Positions 12,997 to 24,778 of a DNA stretch of 64,000 nucleotides are shown here, one piece after another; positions within the stretch are counted from its first letter, which is position 1; every line of letters begins with the position of its first letter. Made by a program: the position numbers and the translations under genes. The notes below the pieces were generated by a model. The model was not told where the DNA came from and searched no databases. It was given only the letters and a program-made list of their open reading frames with translations. Origin of the DNA: Panopea generosa (Eukaryota; Mollusca; Bivalvia; Adapedonta; Hiatellidae); assembly GCA_029582155.1 (NCBI GenBank), contig CM055896.1, forward strand, positions 27,724,684 through 27,788,683, given 5' to 3'.

Positions 12997-14330
12997 TACC
13001 AATAAACAGTCGATGTCAGGAAACCAGACTATGTTTTACATAGCAGTTACTTCCCTTAGATTTGTTTATTTCACGGTGTCTACTTCCGTCGTGAAGTCTT
13101 TGGAAATACGATACGCACAAGATCGCCAATGAAATGCTTAAATTCAATTGTTTATGCATACTGGTACGCACACTTATTATTTCCAATGCTTTTTTTGTCA
13201 ATTTCAATGCTTATTTACGCAAATATGCACCTTATCTGGAGCACTGAATGTATTATATTTTGTAAATTGTCAGTGATATGGTACAAGTAGTAATTAAGAT
13301 TTATATGACATAACAATACTTACAGCTGATTTGTGTGAACGGTGAAGAAACTAGAAAGGAATGGAATGACAGTTGAGAGTAGAGAGGATTTTTAGATATG
13401 TTTAAATTCATAGTATGTAATGAATATACAGATAAACAAAGTACATCAGTCAAATGTTTTGTCAGTATCGTTATAATGTTAGTAATTTTTATACAAAATA
13501 GTATTGTGTTCTAATGTTGGATACTTGTATATGGACCGAAGCTTTAATTATATCTGAATAATAGTTACTATAGCCAGGTAATTGAATCTACACTATGTTA
13601 ATTGTTGAAAACAAATTGGCATGGAGTGAATATATTGAAAATAGAGAGATGTATGGTGAACAAAAGCTGTCACAGTCACGAAATAGAGAGTTATGTAAAT
13701 AAATTGTATAGTTCAATGCATGAAATGACAATGTGTCCGAGGATTTTTAGTTAATACTTAGTCTAGTTTTTAGTTTTGTCAGTTAACATGTTTTATAAAG
13801 GTAAATGTTTGATATTTCATATGCTACGAGGCAAGTAGTAAGAGAATTATTTTATGGCATGTAAGAAGAATTTATATGTGATGGTATGCAAGAATCAATT
13901 ATTGTTGAAACAATTGTAAATTGGTATTAAATTGTGTAATAAAGTTTTATTGGACTGGAAAAGGACCTCTTTTTATCTTTTTAGGATCACCCCATTATTA
14001 CCGTGCTGACGGCACAACACTATGATACGCCTTAACAATTGTTTTCCTCGTTTTGATTACTTACAATTAAGGATATGTTTTATGTTCGTATGGAAGAAAA
14101 ATGTGACGATTTTATTTGGCTTTTAAACAAAAGCTTTTTAAATTTTGGAGTTAAAATGATGTTGAGTTACCAGATGTTTTTTTGCATTTCGTCTTTAAGT
14201 ATTCACCCAATGCAACTCATCAATATTGGAGGTAATACACGTTAGTGTTCACTTTTAAGTTTTTTTATTTATTTACAACGAGCTTCTGAAAAAATTGACA
14301 CAGTTCACACAGTACAACACTTAATTATTG
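12997..14330. other. Unique AT-rich sequence, no gene recognised
   Basis: This follows the MULE. The first few bases (TACC) complete the split terminus of the 337-bp inverted-repeat element. The rest has only short open frames with no recognisable domain. An AATAAA-like signal lies near 13937, but no gene that it could serve is visible. Confidence 0.5.
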
Positions 14331-14339
14331 ATGGGAAAT

Positions 14340-14900
14340 ACCTTGTATCATTGTTCCCCGGCCGCATTATCACATACCCACTTGGGTACCTGCCCGAGCA
14401 CCCACCACTCCTTATTTTTGTATTATGATTTGTATTATTTATTAAAACACTTAATCTATTTATTTTACCCCCACCACCATTTCAACAGTGTTAGCCACCC
14501 CTCGCCCATCCCATGTTTATAGTGTTTACTTTTACATTTTTTTTTTATATTTTGTATCAAAATATTAAGCCCTGCTTGTATTTCTTAATATTTGATAGCT
14601 GCTCAAGCCCGCGGCCTAACGCTTCTCCCATTTACCTTTTTATCAATATTTCTTTTCAACTTTTTGTGCTTGTTTTATTTAAAAAAAATATTAAAATACT
14701 CTGTATACCCCCCCCCCCCCATTTTAATTCTTATTATTTTAGTTTATCAAAATAGCCAGCCATTGTTGCTTAATGTCTGACACCAGCACAAGACCACTCC
14801 CCCCTCCCCATTCCTCCCCCCCACCCAGCAGTTTTATAAACTTTATCCCCCCCCCACCTCCTCCCCCTACACCCCGACAACTCAATCACCACGTTTCTCA
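14340..14900 (+). other. Pyrimidine/C-rich low-complexity tract
   Basis: The plus strand is strikingly C- and T-rich, with runs such as CCCCCCCCCC at about 14709 and repeated CCCACC/CCTCCCC blocks up to 14875. Short open frames here read as Pro/Ser/Phe-rich and have no domain. Function unknown. Confidence 0.6.
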
Positions 14901-15035
14901 CTATTTTGCTGATATTAATAATGGTTTTATTGATAAAAATATGCCTGTTTTTCTTATAGTATATATTATAGATATTTAAAATATACAAATTGAAAGGTAA
15001 AAATGAAATCTAGAGTAAAGCATATTAACTATGTG

Positions 15036-15178
15036 TGGTGTCTTTGAGCAAGACACTTTTTCCGCATATGCTTTGTACTGGTTCTACCCAGGAAGACTTC
15101 GAGCGTGATTTGTCTAAGTTGTAAGAACTTGTTTCACAATCGAAGTAAAATAAATAAGTTTAAACTAAATTAAACATA
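15036..15178 (+). mobile_element. SINE 3' portion (5'-truncated)
   Basis: Shares a long tail with the copy at 20252-20372: CTTTGAGCAAGACAC, then GAGCGTGATTTGTCTAAG, then TTTCACAATCGAAGTAAAAT. The tRNA-like head is missing. The conserved tail is the recognition mark of this family in the window. Confidence 0.7.
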
Positions 15179-15179
15179 T

Positions 15180-16017
15180 TAACTATTTGACACTAGTGTA
15201 ATCCGGTCAATGACGCAGGTACATTCAAGTTTGTTTAAAAATACGAATTGATAACGCATGTCTCTGAATTCCAGCTAAATGTCACCGTAAAAGACTGTTC
15301 ATTATTTCTTAAATCTGACGTTTCAGATACATGTATGTAATACTTGGTCATACGTTCATTTAAGAAATTAATATTATTTGTTGAAATATCACAAACTATG
15401 AATTAACGTGCTACGGCGTTCACGTAAACTTAGTAAGTTTCGTGAAGTTCATATCTCATGAACATCCATACATTGACCTCCATTTAATATATTCGATTAA
15501 CATAATGAACTTGATTGTCCTGTTTCACATTTATACATGTAAATCATTGTTATATCACCAACTTGAATATTAACCTAGTCCCAACAGTTATCTGTGCTCG
15601 TCTGTGTACATGTAAATGGTTGTTCGACATTGGGCACGACAATGAAGTCGACATATTCGCACTGACAGCTGTCATTTTCACCTTCAGTTATCCGCGACTG
15701 GGACGAATTGCCACACAGTGTAAGAGACAGTAACTACAGTCAATGTTTGAACAATGTTGAAAACTTTGTAAGGGGTTGCTGTGTCTTGAATTTTTTGACG
15801 TTATTCAAGTTTATATCTTTATTCACGTTCCCCAAAAACTGTTTTCTTATGAAAATTAAACGAACCAATGTATGTAAAACTAGTCACATAATCTCGCGAG
15901 AATCTTGATGAAGATGAATGATAAATCTTGTTTTCACATCCATTCTATTTTGTATCTGTGTAATTATATACAGGCAAGTGAACCATATTAGAATAAATAC
16001 ATGTATGTTTAAACCAA
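15180..16017. other. Unique sequence, nothing recognised
   Basis: AT-rich sequence with short open frames only. No repeat or gene seen. Confidence 0.5.
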
Positions 16018-16113
16018 GTCATACTTAGCCATACAAGTAGCTACATAGTCGTGCAAGCAGATACATAGTCATGCAAGTAGATACATAGCCATACAAGTAG
16101 ACACATAGTCATA
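16018..16113. repeat. Short 20-bp repeat bordering the 29-bp array
   Basis: About four to five degenerate copies of a 20-bp unit (CATACAAGTAGMTACATAGT type) directly precede the 29-bp array and share its CATAGTCAT word, so the two may be related. Confidence 0.7.
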
Positions 16114-17705
16114 TATATAACATATGCATAGTCATATATATAACATACGCAGATGTATAATCATATATAAAACATACGCAGATGCATAGTCATATATATA
16201 ACATACGCAGATGCATAGTCATATATAAAACATACGCAGATGTATAATCATATATAAAACATACGCAGATGCATAGTCATATATAAAACATACGCAGATG
16301 TATAATCATATATAAAACATATGCAGATGCATAGTCATATATATAACATACGCAGATGCATAGTCATATATAAAACATACGCAGATGTATAATCATATAT
16401 AAAACATACGCAGATGCATAGTCATATATATAACATACGCAGATGCATAATCATATATAAAACATACGCAGATGCATAGTCATATATATAACATACGCAG
16501 ATGCATAGTCATATATAAAACATACGCAGTTGCATAGTCATATATAAAACATACGCAGATGCATAGTCATATATAAGACATACGCAGTGCATAATCATAT
16601 ATAAGACATACGCAGTCGCATAATCATATATAAGACATACGCAGTGCATAATCATATATAAAACATACGCAGATGCAAAATCATATATAAAACATAACAG
16701 ATGCATAGTCATATATATAACATACGCAGATGTATAATCATATATAAAACATACGCAGATGCATAGTCATATATAAAACATACGCAGATGCATAGTCATA
16801 TATATAACATACGCAGATGCATAGCCATATATAAAACATACGCAGTGCATAATCATATATAAAACATACGCAGATGCATAATCATATATAAAACATACGC
16901 AGATGCATAATCATATATAAAACATATGCAGATGCATAGTCATATATATAACATACGCAGACGCATAGTCATATATATAACATACGCAGATGCATAATCA
17001 TATATAAAACATATGCAGATGCGTAGTCATATATATAACATACGCAGATGTATAGTCATATATAAAACATACGCAGATGCATAGTCATATATAAAACATA
17101 CGCAGATGTATAGTCATATATATAAAACATACGCAGTTGCATAATCATATATAAAACATACGCAGATGCATAATCATATATAAAACATATGCAGATGCAT
17201 AATCATATATAACATACGCAGATGTATAATCATATATAAAACATACGCAGTGCATAATCATATATAAAACATACGCAGATGCATAATCATATATAAAACA
17301 TACGCAGATGCATAATCATATATAAAACATACGCAGATGTATAGTCATATATATAACATACGCAGTTGCATAGTCATATATAAAACATACGCAGTTGCAT
17401 AATCATATATAAAACATACGCAGATGTATAGTCATATATATAACATACGCAGTTGCATAGTCATATATATAACATACGCAGATGTATAATCATATATAAA
17501 ACATACGCAGATGCATAGTCATATACATAACATACGCAGATGTATAGTCATATACATAACATACGCAGTTGCATAATCATATATAAAACATACGCAGATG
17601 CATAGTCATATATATAACATACGCAGATGTATAGTCATATACATAACATACGCAGTTGCATAATCATGTATAAAACATACGCAGACGCATAATCATATAT
17701 ATGTG
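16114..17705. repeat. 29-bp minisatellite array
   Basis: About 55 copies of a 29-bp unit alternating CATACGCAGATGCATAGTC with ATATATAA/ATATAAAA. Variants (GTATAATC, GTTGCATA, single-base losses) are interspersed. The one open frame (16509-16712 minus) is only a reading of the repeat. Confidence 0.95.
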
Positions 17706-17920
17706 TGTGTGTGTGTGCGATGCCCTGCCGGACATCAGCTAGGCATCGGCCGATTTATTGGCGGTCAGTTTGCGATGCGAAACGCAGTACCGAGTTAAAA
17801 GTAATTCAATGCCCGTCCGATGCCCAAAAATGATCTGGCAGCCGCTAGGGGTCCCGTGGGGCCCCGGCCGAAAATGCCTAGAAATCCGTCGCAAATACTC
17901 GCAAACCCATCGCAGGGGTA
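17706..17920. other. GC-rich block abutting the 29-bp array
   Basis: A short GT dinucleotide run (17701-17717) leads into roughly 200 bp that is markedly richer in G+C than its surroundings, with CpG-containing words such as GGCATCGGCCG, GCGATGCGAAACGC and GGGTCCCGTGGGGCCCCGGC. No domain recognised in the short overlapping frames. It could be a fragment of an inserted element. Degenerate AT-rich repeat words resume after it. Confidence 0.55.
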
Positions 17921-18155
17921 TAAGTATGTATAAAACAAACATACTTTACTACATGTTTACTTATGTTATACCAGAGACATAGACATCTCTCTGGTTATAC
18001 ATCTAACATACGTAGACACACAGCAATGCATATAAAACACAGTCATATATTTAACATATATGGTAGCTACACAGTAAAGATTCATAACCAATAATAATAA
18101 AGAAACACACTCGGTGATATAAAACTCGTAGATGCATAATCAGTGACATATAAAA

Positions 18156-18802
18156 TACGCAGACAATGCCAGTGATTAAAAACACACACATAGATCTATA
18201 CATAACATAGCTGTCAAGGCTCAAATGAACCTTAGAGTGAGAAAATATTCTAGGGGGTGTCGGGCACCCCCACGAAAATTTTTGATTCCTAGATCGTCTG
18301 TGGTGTGTTTGGGTGTTTTCTACAAAAGTTTCAGTCAATTATTTTACCAAAATATACATTCAATTGGTATGATTTTTGTTTTCAACTTTTGGTGTAATAA
18401 ATTTACAGTAATTCAGTTAAAGCAACGCTGTGATGTGATGCTAAGGATTTTTAAAAAAACAAAAAACACACACCCTATTAAGTAGTCGGAAAAGCTTAAC
18501 GATACCTCCAAGATAGTTGATAATGTTTACATTGACAGCGGGTAAAGATTATTATGTATACTAACACCGGTTCCGGTGGCTAACATTAGTTCAGATACAA
18601 CTAATACGCGAACCAATGTTTTTACCGATTTATTCATAAAACCATAGTATTTATTTTCGTGAATTTTGTTTTAATTGAAATTACATAGCGTGAGACCGTG
18701 ATTTCATTACCAAAATCGTGAGACTCACGGCGAAACTGTGAGACTTGACATGATACGCAGACAATGCCAGTGATTAAAACACACACATAGATCTATACAT
18801 AA
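18156..18802. other. 547-bp insert between two 48-bp direct repeats
   Basis: A near-identical segment of about 48 bp (TACGCAGACAATGCCAGTG through AGATCTATACATAA) occurs at 18156-18205 and 18753-18802. The intervening sequence starts and ends with a weak inverted match (GTCAAGGCTCA versus GTCAAGTCTCA), so it may be an inserted element. The flanking duplication is too long for a normal transposon target duplication. Confidence 0.45.
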
Positions 18803-19510
18803 TGTAAAAATATACACACACTTAAACTGAAAATTATGAACAGAGTAAATAAAAGACATTCAGTTCCGTTTTCAAGCTTTTGTACCCGATTTCCCCTCAC
18901 CCTTAAGTGGTATTTTAAGTCACTTACCGTTTAGCGTTGTCCTAATAAACATGTATGGCACAGTTAGCTTTTGTGTTTATGTAATTGTAATAGCATACGA
19001 CTGTGTTAACACAACGTATATTCCTGTTATATTAAGGTCACAAAATTTTATTGTATTCTCGCTGAAGCTACAATTTCTTGTGACGTCACGGCTCATAGTT
19101 CTGTTTATATCAGTCGATAAAAGTAAATGTCATATCTCACGTAGTTTATACCTAATAGTTTAGGTGACTTATAGGTCAAATGGGCCGGGTGCTTGTTTTT
19201 TTTTGTATATAACTATTTGTAATATATATTGTATGCACATGTCACTATAATAAAATATTTACATACTTATTATCTACCATACTAAAAACAAAGCAAATTG
19301 AGATACAACATTTACAGAGATGAATTGTCTTTTGCACAACATATCTGATAACGTCTCATTTCCCATAGGGCTCCATTGTAACGTTAGTTTAAATGATAGT
19401 TTTATTCACAATAAACATGGTAGTCATACATTCAATATATACATTAACTTACAAGTGAAAAGGATCCAGATGAAAGATATGCAAGCTAATATGTGTATCA
19501 TTGTTTCAGC
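18803..19510. other. Unique sequence, nothing recognised
   Basis: About 700 bp of AT-rich sequence between the 48-bp repeat pair and the CAGA microsatellite. No domain, repeat or RNA gene seen. Confidence 0.5.
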
Positions 19511-19511
19511 A

Positions 19512-19513
<2 letters not shown>

Positions 19514-19585
<72 letters not shown>
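19514..19585 (+). repeat. (CAGA)n microsatellite
   Basis: About 18 uninterrupted CAGA units ending exactly at the TATA that borders the element at 19588. Open frames on both strands (RQTDRQTD and CLSVCLSV types) are artefacts. Confidence 0.97.
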
Positions 19586-19978
19586 TATAGAGGCCCTCCC
19601 AGGTGGGGGGTATCCCTGTTCTCTGGATCTCTTAAAGTAATGCCTATTGTTCCCCAGATCTCCAAAAGTATTTGCCAAAGTTCCCCAAAAGTATTTTGTC
19701 GATGTTCCCCAGATCTCTTAAAGTGTTTCCACTGTTCCCTAGATCTCCAAAAGTTTTAAACATAGTACCCTGAAAGTACCAAATAGTGTTTCCTTAAGTA
19801 AAACGTCTACTGTAATCTTCTCTATGATTATTTACACATCATCATAATAAGCAAAATCCATGTACTGTCTTCTTTTCCTTGTTTAAAATATTTATGGTCT
19901 ATGGCTTGAACTTTCAGAGAAAAGGTGTTTTTTAAGTTTCCTTAAAAATGTGCTTGTAAGTCCTGTGGCAGGGAGCAT

Positions 19979-20100
19979 TTGCGGTTCAATCACGCTGGTT
20001 CAAGAACTTCAAGAGTTTGTGGTTGTACAAATGCTGTGCGAGTTTGGATAAGATTCTTTGAAAAATGTGGGGATATAGCTTCTACAAGAAAAAGGTTAAC
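19979..20100 (+). pseudogene. Possible Tc1/mariner-type helix-turn-helix remnant
   Basis: Translation contains CTNAVRVWIRFFEKCGDIAS followed by TRKR. This resembles the second helix-turn-helix and linker of Tc1/mariner-type or paired-like DNA-binding domains (pattern V.RW..RF...G). No catalytic core follows. It lies inside the GAGGCCCTCCC-ended element and may be a trace of its transposase. Resemblance is short, so confidence is low. Confidence 0.25.
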
Positions 20101-20149
20101 AGATGGACAACGGACAATTTACCACGACATAAGCCCTGCCGGCCTTTGG

Positions 20150-20372
20150 CAAGTAGAGATAAAGACGATATCGATGGAAGGACAGAAGAGACAAAGCACA
20201 GGACCCGTGATCAGAAGGTCGTATGTATTTCAGTCCTTTGCCACGACTATGTGTGGTGTCCTTGAGCAACACACTATTTCCACATATGCTTAGTACAGGA
20301 AGACTTTGAGCGTGATTTGTCTAAGTCGTAAGAACTTGTTTCACAATCGAAGTAAAATGAATAAGATCAAGC
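20150..20372 (+). mobile_element. SINE copy (degenerate head, good tail)
   Basis: Contains AGAAGGTCGT and the family linker GTGTCCTTGAGCAA, then the conserved tail GAGCGTGATTTGTCTAAG and TTTCACAATCGAAGTAAAAT. The B-box region is damaged. Matches the head-bearing copy at 55935 in the AGAAGGTCGT...GTGTCCTTG(A/G)GCAA part. Confidence 0.65.
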
Positions 20373-20784
20373 TAAACTAGAAAAAAGCCAAAATGTGCCA
20401 CCTGAAATATAGACAAGTGCCTCCAGTTGCCTATCTTTGTTTATATGTCTATGATAAAATTGATCAAATTAGGTACTTTTTTTCATTAAGGACACTATCC
20501 CTAGATCTCTAAAATTATGCCTTTGATCCCTGAATCTCTGAAAGTAATGGCCAATGTTCCCCAGATCTCTGAAAATAAATTGCCATGTTCTCCAGATCTC
20601 CAAAACCCTCGGGAGGGCCTCACTATATATGGTATGAAGGCATGTTTCAAAGCATCTGCAAAGCCAATATTTTCATAAATGTTAGTACATATGTTGTCAA
20701 ATTGTAACTAACACAGTCACCGTGTATATGTAATACTTAGTCAATATTTTTGTACTAGTAAAAATACATAAATTTATACTAATT

Positions 20785-20962
20785 TCTTTTAGCTCGATTG
20801 CGATGGAAGCTCATCGCTTATATAAATCACTCTCGAGTCCGCTTCCCGTGGGTAAAACCAGTATGAGTGTTGTTTTATGAGAGGTATCGGGTCGAGCTGG
20901 GGATCTAACCCGCAACCTCTGGCGTGAGCGACCAACACTATCCATTAGACCACCGCCCCGCT
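20785..20962 (-). mobile_element. tRNA-derived SINE, minus strand
   Basis: Read on the minus strand it starts GCGGGGCGGTGGTCTAATGG (A-box-like), has a B-box-like GGTTAGATCCC, then a GTTTTACCCACGGGAAGC linker, and ends with a tail similar to the other SINEs (GAGTGATTTATATAAGC, then CATCGCAATCGAGCTAAAA). It ends in an A-rich run before 20785. Confidence 0.72.
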
Positions 20963-21149
20963 TGAAAAAACATTCATGTACATATTTAAATATGAGTTCA
21001 TTTATGAACATTGGAAGAGATTGAAATTGTTGTCCACAAACCCAGTAGAAAAACAAAATCTGCACCTTGTGTCTTGGCTCAAATTTTTCACTTATTCAAG
21101 ATCTGCAATTTAAATAAAAAGATTACCTTAGTCAGCTGTTATTGGTTTT

Positions 21150-21598
21150 GTGACAACTTTCAGCTTTTATTTGTTTTGTAACACCTTTCAGCTTTTATTT
21201 GTTTTGTAACACCTCTCAATTTTTTTATTGGTTTTTGTGACACCTTTCAGTTTTTATTTGTTTTGTGACACTTTTCAGTCTTTATTCGTTTTGTGTCACT
21301 TTTCAATTTTTTATTTGTTTTGTGACACCTTGCAGTTTTTTATTGGTTTTGTGACATCTTTCATTTTTTGTTGGTTTTGTGGCACCTTTCAGTTTTTATT
21401 GGTTTTGTGATACCTTTCAGTTTTTATTGGTTTTGTGACACCTTTCAGCTTTTATTTGTTTTGTGACACCTTTCAGTTTTTATTTGTTTTGTGATACCTT
21501 TCAGTTTTTTCATTGGTTTTGTAACACCTTTCAGTTTTTATTTGTTTTATGACACCTTTCAGCTTTCATTTGTTTTGTGACAAATTTCAGTTTTTAGA
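21150..21598. repeat. 28-bp T-rich minisatellite
   Basis: About 16 copies of a 28-bp unit CTTTCAGTTTTTATTTG plus TTTTGTGACAC. Length varies in the T runs. Confidence 0.9.
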
Positions 21599-22304
21599 GT
21601 AATATGTCAACAATTCGTCCATGATGAGATTATACCCATCAAGACTGAAATGACACAGAATTGGATAGATATGGCATCAGCATTAACTTTTCTGTGGTGA
21701 TTTCTTACATCATGACTGGTCATTTAACAAATCACCAGAAATATAGAGTCCTATAATAGAAGAAAAGAACATTATATGTTTACCTCTTTTGGCTTCAGAG
21801 ATATTAGTGCAGTGAGTCTATAAGAACATTTGTGTCATGCATTTTTATATAATCATACGTTTGATTCATTTAACAATGGACGTCAAACCGTTATATTACA
21901 GGGTGTCCGAAAAGAAGGTCACACATCGATGTCTTTATAACTTGTATATTAAGAATCACCAGACCGTTTTGTATTATATACAGTTAACGAAGGCTCTCTG
22001 CGAGTTAGGCCTATATCGTGAATGTAAATGTTAATTCGTTATGCTAATAAAATGTCAGCGTTGGTAAAATAGCCAAAACAATGTCCACCTATTGACTGTA
22101 AAAAAAGAAAAGAAGACAAAACAAACAAAAGCTGTCAGAGATCTGTATTAACTCGACTAACAGTATTTTAATATCTGCGTACCATCATTTACACAGGCTT
22201 CAATCAGTCAAACCATCTTAGATATCCGCAAAATAGTATATACATTATGTGCAAGTAACTAATAGTAACTAATAGGGAAGATATACACTACACATTGTAT
22301 ATGT

Positions 22305-22372
22305 CTACCTAGCTCAGTTAGAAATGACTTTCTAGTGACCGTGAGTTCGAATCCTCACCCGCAGCCAGTTTC
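22305..22372 (+). mobile_element. tRNA-like SINE head fragment
   Basis: TCTACCTAGCTCAGTTAGAA resembles an A box and GAGTTCGAATCCTC a B box, spaced as in tRNA genes. The cloverleaf does not fold convincingly and no anticodon can be assigned, so a SINE head or tRNA relic is more likely than a working tRNA gene. Confidence 0.5.
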
Positions 22373-22451
22373 TGTAATTGATTGGTCATGAACTTTATCA
22401 TCGTTTGTCACAAGTCTCCCATCTCTGAACATTCAAGGAAGGAGTCAGTGC

Positions 22452-22700
22452 CAAGTTGGCGTGTATCGTTCTACCTCGAGAACGAATCTAGCTGCACGTA
22501 GCTGTACAGTTTTGATGCAGGCGTGTTGCTTACTTCCCCAAATGGCAGTCCCGTAGTTGACTGTGCTCCATACCATGATGTAGAGTTTAGTATAAGTTCC
22601 AAATGGTAAACCCTTAACGAGTTAAACCTTAAAATGACACGGCTTAGTGCTTTGTTTGTTGACTTTTCCACGGGGCTAGACATCTCGTCATAATGTAAAT
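22452..22700 (-). pseudogene. LINE reverse-transcriptase C-terminal fragment
   Basis: Minus-strand translation gives HYDEMSSPVEKSTNKALSRV then, after one frame change near 22614, KGLPFGTYTKLYIMVWST, VNYGTAIWGSK, and VQLRAARFVLEVERYTPT. This is the region downstream of the polymerase core in many invertebrate LINEs (pattern LY..MVW...NYG.AIWG followed by RA.RF.L.V..YTP). A stop follows TPTWH. It is a short dead fragment, but it runs at its 5' side straight into the 52-bp array. Confidence 0.75.
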
Positions 22701-24632
22701 GCTCTGTTTGCTGACTTTGCCACGTGGCTAGCCATCTCGTCATAATGTAAATGCTCTGTTTGCTGACTTTGCCACGGGGCTAGCCATCTCGTCATAATGT
22801 AAATGCTCTGTTTGCTGACTTTGTCACAGGGCTAGACATCTCGTCATAATGTAAATGCTCTGTTTGCTAACTTTGCCACGGAGCTAGCCATCTCGTCATA
22901 ATGTAAATGCTCTGTTTGCTGACTTTGCCACGGGGCTAGACATCTCGTCATAATGTAAATGCTCTGTTTGCTGACTTTGCCACGGGGCTAGCCATCTCGT
23001 CATAATGTAAATGCTCTGTTTGCTGACTTTGCCACGGGGCTAGACATCTCGTCATAATGTAAATGCTCTGTTTGCTGACTTTGCCACGGGGCTAGCCATC
23101 TCGTCATAATGTAAATGCTCTGTTTTCTGACTTTGCCAGGGGGCTAGCCATCTCGTCATAATGTAAATGCTCTATTCGCTGACTTTGCCAGGGGGCTAGC
23201 CATCTCGTCATAATGTAAATGCTCTGTTCGCTGACTTTGCCACGGAGATAGCCATCTCGTCATAATGTAAATGCTCTGTTCGCTGAATTTGCCACGGGGC
23301 TAGCCATCTCGTCATAATGTAAATGCTCTGTTCGCTGAATTTGCCACGGGGCTAGCCATCTTGTCATAATGTAAATGCTCTGTTCGCTGAATTTGCCACG
23401 GGGCTAGCCATCTCGTCATAATGTAAATGCTCTGTTCGCTGAATTTGCCACGGGGCTAGCCATCTTGTCATAATGTAAATGCTCTGTTTGCTGACTTTGT
23501 CACGGGGATAGCCATCTCGCCATAATGTAAATGCTCTGTTTGCTGACTTTGCCACGGGGCTAGACATCTCGTCATAATGTAAATGCTCTGTTTGCTGACT
23601 TTGCCACGGGGCTAGCCATCTCGTCATAATGTAAATGCTCTGTTTTCTGACTTTGCCACGGGGCTAGACATCTCGTCATAATGTAAATGCTCTGTTCGCT
23701 GATTTTGCCACGGGGCTAGACATCTCGTCATAATGTAAATTCTCTGTTATCTGACTTTGCAACGGGGCTAGCCATCTTGTCATAATGTAAATTCTCTGTT
23801 AGCTGATTTTGCCACGGGGCTAGACATCTCGTCATAATGTAAATTCTCTGTTAGCTGACTTTGCCACGGGGCTAGACATCTCGTCATAATGTAAATTCTC
23901 TGTTAGCTGACTTTGCCAGGGGGCTAGACATCTCGTCATAATGTAAATGCTCTATTCGCTGACTTTGTCACGGGGCTAGACATCTCGTCATAATGTAAAT
24001 GCTCTGTTCGCTGAATTTGCCACGGGGCTAGCCATCTCGTCATAATGTAAATGCTCTGTTCGCTGAATTTGCCACGGGGCTAGCCATCTCGTCATAATGT
24101 AAATGCTCTGTTCGCTGCCTTTGCCACGGGGCTAGCCATCTCGTCATAATGTAAATGCTCTGTTCGCTGACTTTGCCACGGTGCTAGCCATCTCGTCATA
24201 GTATAAATGCTCTGTTCGCTGAATTTGCCATGGGGCTAGACATCTCGTCATAGTGTAAATGCTCTGTTCGCTGACTTTGTCACGGGGCTAGCCATCTCGC
24301 CATAGTGTAAATGCTCTGTTCGCTGACTTTGCCACGGGGCTAGCCATCTCGCCATAGTGTAAATGCTCTGTTCGCTGACTTTGCCACAAGGCTAGCCATC
24401 TCGCCATAGTGTAAATGCTCTGTTCGCTGACTTTGCCACGGGGCTAGCCATCTCGTTATAATGTAAATGCTCTGTTCGCTGAATTTGCCACGGGGCTAGC
24501 CATCTCGTCATAATGTAAATTCTCTGTTTGCTGACTTTGCCACGGGGCTAGCCATCTCGTCATAATGTAACTGCTCTGTTCGCTGACTTTGCCACAGGGC
24601 TAGCCATCTCGCCATAATGTAAATGCTCTGTT
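22650..24632. repeat. 52-bp minisatellite, apparently derived from LINE coding sequence
   Basis: About 38 copies of a 52-bp unit containing GGGGCTAGCCATCTCGTCAT and AATGCTCTGTT. On the minus strand one unit reads HLHYDEMASPVAKSANRA, the same coding segment found once, in frame with the rest of the LINE fragment, at its right-hand neighbour (22640-22700). Unit length 52 breaks the frame at each repeat, so the array cannot encode protein. Subfamilies with GCTCTGTTTG, GCTCTGTTCG and TCTCTGTTAG occur in blocks. Confidence 0.95.
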
Positions 24633-24778
24633 AAGAAGAGCCCTAATATAGATAGATTTATTTATGGTAATAAATCTACAAACAAAGCATGGCAACTAAT
24701 ATGATGTATGAACAATATAACAACAATGACACAGAAAATATCATATCGATACAAACATATAGGCCACGAAATGCACAC

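Larger units (their letters stand above)
19588..20627. mobile_element. Probable non-autonomous DNA element with GAGGCCCTCCC ends
   Basis: The left end TATAGAGGCCCTCCC (from 19586) and the right end GGGAGGGCCTCACTATA (to 20627) are inverted matches, consistent with a TA or TATA target. Both subterminal regions are made of degenerate ~28-bp repeats with the word GTTCCCCAGATCTC (19610-19790 and 20490-20610). The middle holds a SINE (about 20150-20372) and a short coding-like stretch with helix-turn-helix character (19979-20100). Confidence 0.55.

Noticed and set aside
14592-14979. Pro-rich and Phe-rich short open frames
   Set aside because: Products of the C/T-rich low-complexity tract with no domain.
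18225-18338. Protein-like stretch with RKYSRGCRAPPRKFL
   Set aside because: Short, open in both strands, and no recognised family; likely part of the 547-bp insert.
22305-22372. Functional tRNA gene
   Set aside because: A and B boxes are recognisable but stems do not pair well and no anticodon loop can be assigned. The same applies to 51696-51775 and 55935-56010, which run into SINE bodies.
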